DNA of 64,000 nt from Fen-1364 sp049515135 (GTDB lineage: Bacteria > Spirochaetota > Spirochaetia > SZUA-6 > Fen-1364). Below the pieces are notes generated by a model. It was not told the origin of the DNA and ran no database searches. It saw only the letters and a list, made by a program, of their open reading frames with translations. Of this stretch, positions 52,462 through 58,982 are shown piece by piece. The translations under genes and the position numbers were made by a program. The first letter of the stretch is position 1; each line of letters begins with the position of its first letter. The DNA is taken from the NCBI GenBank assembly GCA_049515135.1, contig JBEKUJ010000003.1, positions 248,001 through 312,000 of the forward strand, read 5' to 3'.

Positions 52462-53531
52462 TCGTCGACGACGACCCCGCTATCCGCAAGGTGCTGGGAA
52501 TCGGTTTGAGGGGAGCGGGATTCGAGATCTATGAGGCGGCAGCTGCCTCGGAGGTGCTGGAGGTGCTCCGCGACAGCCGGTTCGACCCCGACTGCGTCAT
52601 GATGGACATCCGCATGCCCGGAATGCCGGGCACAGAGCTGCTGACGATTGTGAAGAAGGAGCATCCTCTCGTGCCCGTCATCATGCTCACCGCCCTCTCC
52701 GAGCTGGAAATCGCGGTGAATAGCATGAAGGCAGGAGCCTTCGACTACTTGTCGAAGCCGGTTAGAAAAACCGAGGTGGAGCAGACAGTCCGCAAGGCGA
52801 TCCGCTTCCGTAAGATGCAGCTGGAAAACGAGCGGCTACAGCGCGAAAACCAGGAGTACCAGCGCACGCTGGAAAGGAAGGTCGAGGAAAGGACCGCACA
52901 GCTGGCCGAAGCCTTCCGAAAGCTGCAGCAGGCGAACATAGAAACGGTCAAAGTCCTGGCGGAGACGATCGAGGCCAAGGATCCTTATACGCGCGGGCAC
53001 TGCAGCCGGGTGCGGCTGCTGTCGACGCGCATCGCTAGCGCCATGGGCATAGTGAAAGCGGAGATCGACGTCTTGGAATATGGCGCCCTGCTCCACGACA
53101 TCGGCAAGATTGGGATCCCAGAGAGACTGCTGAACAAGAATGGTAGGCTAGAGGAGGAGGAATACAACGTGTTCAAGAGCCACCCCGCCCTTGGGGCTTC
53201 AATCCTGAATGCGGTGGAGTTCTTCCGACCTTGCCTCCCGATCGTGCATCATCACCACGAGTGGTTCAACGGTCAGGGGTACCCCGATCATCTCGCGGGG
53301 GAGCAGATCGACCTAAAGGCCCGGATAGTATCCGTCGCCGATGCCTTCGACGCCATGACCTCCTCGCGCCCGTATCGGCCGGCAACGTCTACCGACCGGG
53401 CCTGCGAAGAGCTGCGCCGTGGAAGCGGCACGCAGTTCGATCCCCGCATAGTGGAGGCGTTCCAAGTTTCGGGCCCTCGGCTTTCAGCTTTTCGGCAAGG
53501 AACCAATTTCGCTTTTTCAGTGATACTTTGA
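52443..53531 (+). CDS. HD-GYP response regulator (c-di-GMP phosphodiesterase)
   Basis: A 362-residue protein. The receiver (1-120) has LIVDDDP, phospho-acceptor D55 (MMDIRMPGM) and SKPVR. A coiled-coil linker (125-165) leads to an HD-GYP domain: GHCSRV, H218-D219 in LLHDIGKIGIPERLL, HHHHEWFNGQGYPDHLAG with the GYP tripeptide (G279-P281), and VADAFDAMTSSRPYR. It hydrolyses c-di-GMP when active. The C-terminus after FDPRIVEAF turns into an unlike tail (RLSAFRQGTNF) and may be slightly altered. It overlaps the methyltransferase gene and is the natural partner of the divergent kinase, by position. Confidence 0.95.
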   Translation: MGDKVLIVDDDPAIRKVLGIGLRGAGFEIYEAAAASEVLEVLRDSRFDPDCVMMDIRMPGMPGTELLTIVKKEHPLVPVIMLTALSELEIAVNSMKAGAFDYLSKPVRKTEVEQTVRKAIRFRKMQLENERLQRENQEYQRTLERKVEERTAQLAEAFRKLQQANIETVKVLAETIEAKDPYTRGHCSRVRLLSTRIASAMGIVKAEIDVLEYGALLHDIGKIGIPERLLNKNGRLEEEEYNVFKSHPALGASILNAVEFFRPCLPIVHHHHEWFNGQGYPDHLAGEQIDLKARIVSVADAFDAMTSSRPYRPATSTDRACEELRRGSGTQFDPRIVEAFQVSGPRLSAFRQGTNFAFSVIL

Positions 53532-54362
53532 GGTCAAAGGGGACGAGAACGCTCCGTCGCCAAATAGCATGATCGGTCCCGCGGATTTTCGGCCTGTGAT
53601 CCGTCCGTAAATTACTTCCCGCCGCCCAGAATCTCATAGAGGAAAGATAGACGTTCAACAAATGGCTTGCGGGAGCGAAGAAGCGGATGCAACATTTCTT
53701 CGACCGCAGCCCTGAGGGCCTCGACCTGGGAAAAGGGGTACGATTCGAGGAAGCGTTTGAAGGAGATCAAAGGGCAGAAAATCGCCACCAGCAGGATCGA
53801 CCTGGACTCTGTCCTGACAAACGGCGAAGTCAAGGCCCTCATCAAGGGGCCGCACTGATAAAGAATGGTGGTGACTTCGCTTACCACCAAAGTATTTCCG
53901 GCTCTAACGGTACTCGGCGCATCAGGCACCCTACCCTACGGCTTATGGTAGAAGGCGTGGGGATGCTAAACACACTAAAGGCTTGATATCCAGCGTTTTT
54001 GGAATGAGAGGGTCACGTTCAGCGTCACGCATGAAGATAGATCCTTCCGCATAGGCGCTAGGTCTCTACGTGTTACAACGGTGTTGCACCCTACCAGAGG
54101 CACCTGAAACCTTTCGCCGTTGACAGGGCTCTTTTACGAGAGCTCTTTCCGCTCGGCCCTCCATCCCCCATGCTCCAAGTGCATCCGTATATGATCGCGC
54201 AGGGCCACGTAGTCAGGAATCCGTACTACGCGAAGCCGCAGAAAGTGGCGGCGAAGGACTAGCGCCCTGGGCAAGCATTGGCCCGCAGGGCGAGGACGAT
54301 CCCTCGCCGCGGCGTCACATCTGGAGGATCTCTACGCGTTGGACAGTGCCGTCCTGGGCGAC
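53532..54362. other. degenerate region with coding tails
   Basis: No intact gene is supported. On the plus strand 53730-53858 reads RKRLKEIKGQKIATSRI and DSVLTNGEVKALIKG with coding-like codon use and ends at TGATAA. Another short run at 54163-54258 reads HPYMIAQGHVVRNPYYAKP and ends in TAG. Both look like the 3' ends of genes that lost their beginnings. A 105-codon minus-strand frame (53612-53929) covers the first and is probably its shadow. Confidence 0.4.
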
Positions 54363-54638
54363 TCAGACTTTCACCCTCTTGCTGCTTAGAAGCAGCGAGA
54401 GCGGCTCCCGCTGCGCGCCGCGCAGCACCACGGTGTAGCGTCCCACGCTCCAATTGCCGGTCGATCCGTCGTCGATCTTGATGATGATCTTGCCGTCCTG
54501 CTCATTCAGCATATTGACGCTGCCGGTATAATCCCGCACTTGCTTCCCGCCCATCATTTGCGCGAACCCGTATCCAGACATCAGAAGCAGGGCGACGATC
54601 ATGGTAATCACGATGCGTAGACGATATTTCGCTGTCAT
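54363..54638 (-). CDS. Small exported protein of unknown function
   Basis: From the ATG at 54638, preceded by AAGGAGATAGC, the protein has 91 residues. A signal peptide (VITMIVALLLMSGYGFAQ) is followed by about 65 residues with VRDYTGSVNMLNEQDGKIIIKIDD and YTVVLRGAQ, a short strand-rich domain. No family is recognised. A longer frame upstream has no ribosome site. It stands alone in the decayed region. Confidence 0.6.
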   Translation of the reverse strand: MTAKYRLRIVITMIVALLLMSGYGFAQMMGGKQVRDYTGSVNMLNEQDGKIIIKIDDGSTGNWSVGRYTVVLRGAQREPLSLLLSSKRVKV

Positions 54639-55094
54639 TGCTATCTCCTTGAAGCAGTGCCTAGGAAGGCTCCTGCCACGCTCGATTAGGATGCCGAATA
54701 GTCTCGAGCGCCGTAATACCCTCCTTTCTCCGCACACGGCTCACTCGCGCGCTTGGTTATCCATTTGGGCTATGCGCAGAGGATCCGCTCCGCGTCTGTA
54801 GGCGTCAGTGGCGCTTTTCGAATCGCCTGGAGAAGAGCGGAAATCTCAAAGGTTTCCGCAATCGGCCTGCGATGCTTGCCTCCGGGCTCCGGGATTCAGT
54901 CGCGCGGCCAATCGTCAGCAACGTGTTCGGCGGCGCGGCGGTCACTCTTACCAGATTCGGCCTCGGCGATACAATGAAAAACGGCGCATCCTCGCTCCTC
55001 CTGACAGCCATCTACAATGCTGTCTACAGTGAAGTGCGAATCGCGCCGGTTTTCCGGAAGCGGTCCCTAAACCCTCACATCGAAAGGGTTTATA
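54639..55094. other. stretch without a gene before the initiator tRNA
   Basis: No supported coding sequence. A weak inverted repeat AAACCCT-N9-AGGGTTT (55069-55091) lies directly downstream of the tRNA and could end its transcript, though no T run follows. Confidence 0.5.
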
Positions 55095-55167
55095 TAGCAG
55101 GGGCAGGATTTGAACCTGCGACCTCCGGGTTATGAGCCCGACGAGCTTCCAACTGCTCTACCCTGCG
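55095..55167 (-). tRNA. initiator tRNA-fMet (anticodon CAT)
   Basis: Cloverleaf on the minus strand: acceptor CGCAGGG pairs with CCCTGCT except for a C1-U72 mismatch, the hallmark of an initiator. The anticodon stem ends in three consecutive G-C pairs (GGG/CCC) around loop CTCATAA. The T arm is GCAGG-TTCAAAT-CCTGC. CCA is not encoded. The initiator mismatch and the three G-C pairs together separate it from the elongator tRNA-Met at 29.6 kb. Confidence 0.95.
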
Positions 55168-55178
55168 TCGTTCATATG

Positions 55179-55207
55179 AATATAGGGGAATGAATCGATC
55201 CCGTCAA
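55179..55207 (-). promoter_or_regulatory. sigma-70 promoter of initiator tRNA
   Basis: On the minus strand TTGACG (55207-55202), 17-bp spacer, TATATT (55184-55179), twelve bases upstream of the tRNA 5' end. Confidence 0.8.
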
Positions 55208-55216
55208 GAGACTCCC

Positions 55217-55245
55217 TTGACACGGCCCGCAGTTCAGTGAATAAC
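55217..55245 (+). promoter_or_regulatory. probable promoter of the amino acid transporter operon
   Basis: TTGACA (55217-55222), 17-bp spacer, AATAAC (55240-55245), about 30 bp before the lipoprotein start. It is arranged back to back with the tRNA promoter. Confidence 0.6.
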
Positions 55246-55273
55246 GAATAAACATACTCAGAAGGAGGTATTT

Positions 55274-56029
55274 ATGCTCAAGAGAGTTCTAGCGGGCGTA
55301 GTCCTTGCGCTTGCCCTGTTCGGGGTCGTTTCCTGCGGGGCCAGGCAGGCTACCAAGATCGTCATCGCGTCTGACGCCACTTTCCCTCCAATGGAGATGG
55401 TGGATGAGAACAAGAACATCGTCGGACTCGACGTCGACCTCATGAACGCGGCAGCAAAGGCGGGCGGATTTACCGTGGAGTTCAAGAATACCGCATGGGA
55501 TGGGATCTTCGCGGGTCTGGACAACGGCAAGTATGACGCGGTCATGTCCTCCGTGACGATCACGGACGAGCGCAAGAAGACCATGGACTTCTCCATCCCG
55601 TACTTCAACGCCGGCCAGATCCTCGTGGTGAAAGCCGAGATGAACGACGTCACGCAACTGACTGACCTCAAGGGTAAGACCGTTGGCGCGCAGATCGGCA
55701 CCACGGGGGCTTTCGAGATCGACAAGGTGAAGGATTCCAGCAAGATCACTGAGAAGACATATGACGACATCGGCCTTGCGTTCCAAGACCTCGTCAACGG
55801 ACGGATCGCCGGCGTTGTCGTGGACACTCCCACTGCCGCAAACTACGCGCTGCAGAACCCCAACTACAAGGGCAAGCTGAAGACGGTCGGAAGCCCGTTC
55901 ACGACGGAGTACTACGGCGTCGCGGTGAAGAAGGGCAATACAAAGGTCCTGGACAGGATCAACGCCGGACTGAAGAAGGTCCTTGATGCAGGTGACAACA
56001 AGGCCATCGAAGAAAAGTGGCTCAAGTAA
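55274..56029 (+). CDS. Polar amino acid ABC transporter, substrate-binding lipoprotein
   Basis: A 251-residue protein with a lipoprotein signal (LAGVVLALALFGVVSC, lipobox GVVSC). The mature part is a type 2 periplasmic binding protein of the HisJ/GlnH family: IVIASDATFPPMEMVDENKNIVG, DVDLMNAAAKAGGF, WDGIFAGLDNGKYDAVMSSVTIT and TVGAQIGTTGAF. Such proteins bind glutamine, histidine or basic amino acids; the specificity cannot be set by eye. GGAGG lies upstream. The permease gene overlaps its end. Confidence 0.95.
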   Translation: MLKRVLAGVVLALALFGVVSCGARQATKIVIASDATFPPMEMVDENKNIVGLDVDLMNAAAKAGGFTVEFKNTAWDGIFAGLDNGKYDAVMSSVTITDERKKTMDFSIPYFNAGQILVVKAEMNDVTQLTDLKGKTVGAQIGTTGAFEIDKVKDSSKITEKTYDDIGLAFQDLVNGRIAGVVVDTPTAANYALQNPNYKGKLKTVGSPFTTEYYGVAVKKGNTKVLDRINAGLKKVLDAGDNKAIEEKWLK

Positions 56030-56814
56030 AGGAACCTCGCCGCGAGGCGAGGATTGAGGTTTCTGACGGGGCATTGATCCCCGGAAAAGGAGAGAAGTCG
56101 GCCTTCTCGGCCTGGCGGATCTCCTTTTTCGGGGCCCTTGCCCTTCTTGTTATTCTTCCCCTGATCCACCCGGACCCGTATACCAGGATCCTCCTGTTCC
56201 TTCCGGACGGGATTTTCAAGACTTTCGAGGTGACCCTTCTCTCTATTGCCTTTGCCCTGGTAGTTGGCCTTCTCACGGGGATCGGACGCATATCGCGCAT
56301 CCGCATCATCAACAGGATTGCCACGATCTACGTGGAAATCATACGCGGCATTCCCCTGCTCGTGCAGATCTTCTACATCTACTACGCGCTGGGGAAGATC
56401 GTGCAGGTGCCCGATATCATGGCTGCCGTGATCGCCATGACGGTGTGTTACGGCGCGTACCTGGGGGAGATCTTCCGCGCAGGCATCCAGTCCATCGACA
56501 AGGGTCAGATGGAAGCCGCAATAGCCCTTGGTCTGACGCGCACCCAGGCCCTTTCCCGGGTCATCCTGCCTCAGACTGTACGGGTTGTTCTCCCTCCCCT
56601 CGGCAATGAGTTCATAGCTCTCCTCAAGGACTCGTCCCTGGTGTCAATCCTGGCGGTGTCCGACCTTCTGCGCCGTGGACGTGAGTTCGCCTCCAAGACC
56701 TTCTATTACTTCGAGGCATTGACCGTGGTTGCGCTCGTCTACCTCGTCATGACGCTTTTTTTCTCCCGCCTCGTAGCGCTCATGGAGGAAAGGATGAACA
56801 GGCGTGGCAGATAG
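56017..56814 (+). CDS. Polar amino acid ABC transporter permease
   Basis: A 265-residue membrane protein with a short cytoplasmic N-terminus and about five membrane helices. The HisM/GlnP signature region reads TFEVTLLSIAFALVVGLL, then VEIIRGIPLLVQIFYIYYAL, and the EAA-type ATPase contact is QMEAAIALGLTRTQALSRVILPQ. It overlaps the lipoprotein gene by 13 bp and the ATPase gene by 11 bp. Confidence 0.95.
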   Translation: MAQVKEPRREARIEVSDGALIPGKGEKSAFSAWRISFFGALALLVILPLIHPDPYTRILLFLPDGIFKTFEVTLLSIAFALVVGLLTGIGRISRIRIINRIATIYVEIIRGIPLLVQIFYIYYALGKIVQVPDIMAAVIAMTVCYGAYLGEIFRAGIQSIDKGQMEAAIALGLTRTQALSRVILPQTVRVVLPPLGNEFIALLKDSSLVSILAVSDLLRRGREFASKTFYYFEALTVVALVYLVMTLFFSRLVALMEERMNRRGR

Positions 56815-57535
56815 GGTTCGTATCATCGACGCATGCAAGAACTTCGGGAAGGTGGTCGCTCTCAAGAACGCCACCCTGTCCGTGAAGCCCGGGGAGGTGG
56901 TGCTGGTCATCGGGCCATCGGGCAGCGGGAAGAGCACAATGCTTCGGTGCATCAACAGGCTGGAGCACCTCACCTCGGGGCAGATCTGGATCGATGACGA
57001 CCAGGTGTCGGATCACGCTTCCGACATCCGAAAAATCCGGGAAGAAGTGGGAATGGTGTTCCAGTCGTTCAATCTTTTTCCCCACCTCACAGCGCTGGGC
57101 AATATCATTCTGGCACCCCGCCTGGTGAAAAGAACTCCCGAGAAGGAAGCCGTTGAACTGGGAAAAAGCCTCCTGGCACGGGTAGGCCTTTCGGAAAAAG
57201 AAAACTCCTATCCTGAGCAGCTTTCAGGCGGACAGCAGCAGCGGGTGGCAATCGCCCGGGCGCTCGCCATGAGCCCCAAGGTGATGCTCTTTGACGAGCC
57301 CACGTCGGCACTGGACCCTGAGATGATCAAGGAAGTGCTTGACGTCATGGTGGAGCTGGCCAAAGAAGGCATGACGATGCTCGTTGTATCGCACGAGATG
57401 GGGTTCGCCCGCGCTGCTGCCCACACTGTGGTATTCATGGACAATGGTGAAATCATCGAGAGGGGGGCGCCGGAATCCCTCTTTACATCTCCGAAGGAAG
57501 AGCGGACCCAGCGGTTCTTGAAGCACATCCTGTAG
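56804..57535 (+). CDS. Polar amino acid ABC transporter ATPase
   Basis: A 243-residue ABC ATPase of the GlnQ/HisP class: Walker A IGPSGSGKSTMLRCIN, Q loop MVFQSFNLFPHLTALGN, signature LSGGQQQRVAIARALA, Walker B VMLFDEPTSALDPE and switch VVSHEMGFAR. Start is GTG at 56804. It ends the transporter operon; a GC hairpin follows. Confidence 0.97.
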   Translation: MADRVRIIDACKNFGKVVALKNATLSVKPGEVVLVIGPSGSGKSTMLRCINRLEHLTSGQIWIDDDQVSDHASDIRKIREEVGMVFQSFNLFPHLTALGNIILAPRLVKRTPEKEAVELGKSLLARVGLSEKENSYPEQLSGGQQQRVAIARALAMSPKVMLFDEPTSALDPEMIKEVLDVMVELAKEGMTMLVVSHEMGFARAAAHTVVFMDNGEIIERGAPESLFTSPKEERTQRFLKHIL

Positions 57536-57568
57536 CAGCGGGCTGCGAAAGGAGCGCTGCTGACAAAA

Positions 57569-57588
57569 GAGCCCCCGTCTGGGGGCTC
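57569..57588 (-). terminator. terminator, strongest in the leftward direction
   Basis: GAGCCCCC-GTCT-GGGGGCTC is a perfect 8-bp stem. On the minus strand it is followed by TTTT, so it serves the rpsU operon; the plus strand has no T run after it but it may also stop the transporter transcript. Confidence 0.65.
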
Positions 57589-57608
57589 TCGCAGTTCTCT
57601 AGGCTAAT

Positions 57609-57662
57609 GCGCGAGTACGCGCTCTAATGGCGCGGGCGGGCTGCGCCCGCTATGACCATTAG
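57609..57662. repeat. two further hairpins at the rpsU 3' end
   Basis: GCGCG-AGTA-CGCGC (57609-57622) is a perfect short hairpin. CTAATGG (57624-57630) pairs with CCATTAG (57656-57662) around an inner GCGGGC-TGC-GCCCGC stem, and the right arm includes the rpsU stop codon. With the 57569 stem this makes three hairpins in a row. Confidence 0.6.
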
Positions 57663-57877
57663 TAACTCTTCATCTGCGAAACTTTACGGGCTCTTTTCAT
57701 ACGCTTGCGTTCGAGAGCCTTCTTCTTGCGGTTGAGAATGGCTGAGGGCTTCTCGAAAAACTCCCTCTTCTTCCATTCCCTGATGATCCCCTCTTTCTCT
57801 ACCTGGCGCTTGAAGCGTTTGATTGCTTTTTCCAGGGGCTCATCATCGCTGACTTCAATGTAGGCTATATCACTCAC
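57659..57877 (-). CDS. rpsU: Small ribosomal subunit protein bS21
   Basis: A bS21 with IAYIEVSDDEPLEKAIKRFKRQVEKEGI in overlapping parts, WKKREFFEKPSA and a lysine/arginine-rich tail. The start is not clear. GTG at 57877 (72 residues) lies inside the perfect Shine-Dalgarno sequence GGAGGTGA, while ATA at 57868-57866 (69 residues; Ile-Ala-Tyr) sits five bases after that site, exactly where a start is expected and where bS21 proteins usually begin (Met-Ala-Tyr type). Longer upstream starts would extend into the peptidase gene. I list the GTG start but consider ATA plausible. It is the last gene of the recO operon. Confidence 0.9.
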   Translation of the reverse strand: MSDIAYIEVSDDEPLEKAIKRFKRQVEKEGIIREWKKREFFEKPSAILNRKKKALERKRMKRARKVSQMKSY

Positions 57878-58982
57878 CTCCCTTCGGTGCTTTGCCGCTC
57901 TCAATTTCGCCTGATTCCGCGGTTTTGTCAAGAATCGGCTCCGCGGCAAGCGCATCCGGATCCACGGGCACGCCGAGAGCCTCTATCTCCCAATGGAGGT
58001 GTGGACCCGTGGCAAACCCCGTCATACCCACCTTCCCGATCGCGTCGCCCTGGCCCACAATATCGCCCGTCTTAACATCGATTTCAGAGAGATGGAAATA
58101 CAGGGAGAACAGGCCCGGGAGATGCTCCATGACCACCGTGTTCCCGGTGATTATTCTTTGCCCGGCAAAAACCACCCTCCCCCTTCCGCAGGCGGAAACC
58201 GGCGTCCCCTCGGGAGCAGCGAGATCCAGTCCCTCATGGACGGAATACTCGAAGGTGTTGTCGGGAAAGATGTACTTCCTTCGGTCGCCGTATCCCGACG
58301 TGCGCCGCGCGTCGGGGAATGGATTTCGGATTGTCCCAAACTCGAAAAGCGCGTCCGGATGAGGAGTGGTGAGGACGCGGATGAGCTCGCGCGCTTCAGC
58401 AATCTTGCGGGGGTCGTTGGAATTCCGAAGCTCCTCCAGCCCGGTGGTCATCACGATCCGTTCGAACCGGAAAGTGCGGTCGCGAACCGGCAAGGGGGAA
58501 AGCTGGACAACGCTCCTGTCCCCGGCCTTGATTGTCAGCAAAAGGGTGTAAGAGCCGTGTTCGGCCTGGTCCGGCACTCCCACAAGGACGACCCACAGGT
58601 CCTTCTGCGCCGACTCCGTCGGGCGCGGAACGCGGAACCCGATTCCTCGTGAAAGCACTTGTTGCTTCGGCCCAAGGATCTGGGCCTCCACCGATTCCAG
58701 GGCTTCTGGTTGGAGGACTTCAATCCTCAAAAGGTCCCCGGGAGCGGCAGCCTGGGGAGCAGTGATCTGTGGCGTCAGAGGGGCCTTTCCGAGCGGTGCA
58801 TAGGAGAACAGACCCGACTGAGGACGCAGAACTCCCCAGCTGTACTGGTACACTGCGTCCTGACTTGTCACGCAGAGGCCGATCTGCGGCGACGTTATAA
58901 GAAGGGTCGCCGGCAGCGCGTTCGGAGCCGATGCAAGAATCAACGCAAACATGAGCCAGATGGTGGATCGGCGGGGGATCAT
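57870..58982 (-). CDS. M23 (LytM-type) endopeptidase with signal peptide
   Basis: From the ATG at 58982, which overlaps the recJ stop codon (ATGA), the protein has 370 residues. A signal peptide (STIWLMFALILASAPNALPA) precedes a strand-rich region (about 25-220). The C-terminal M23 domain has the zinc ligands in VHEGLDLAAPEG (H-x3-D) and GPHLHWEIEA (HxH), with GNTVVMEHLPGLFSLYFHLSE between them. It cuts peptidoglycan cross-links or activates other hydrolases. Its last codons contain the Shine-Dalgarno sequence of rpsU. Confidence 0.93.
   Translation of the reverse strand: MIPRRSTIWLMFALILASAPNALPATLLITSPQIGLCVTSQDAVYQYSWGVLRPQSGLFSYAPLGKAPLTPQITAPQAAAPGDLLRIEVLQPEALESVEAQILGPKQQVLSRGIGFRVPRPTESAQKDLWVVLVGVPDQAEHGSYTLLLTIKAGDRSVVQLSPLPVRDRTFRFERIVMTTGLEELRNSNDPRKIAEARELIRVLTTPHPDALFEFGTIRNPFPDARRTSGYGDRRKYIFPDNTFEYSVHEGLDLAAPEGTPVSACGRGRVVFAGQRIITGNTVVMEHLPGLFSLYFHLSEIDVKTGDIVGQGDAIGKVGMTGFATGPHLHWEIEALGVPVDPDALAAEPILDKTAESGEIESGKAPKGGE

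Noticed and set aside
53612..53929. A 105-codon minus-strand frame
   Set aside because: The opposite strand shows more coding-like codons ending in TGATAA; neither is intact.
54872..55135. An 87-codon plus-strand frame that ends in GAGFEPATSGL
   Set aside because: Its end is the antisense translation of the initiator tRNA, a well-known false protein; the rest has no ribosome site.
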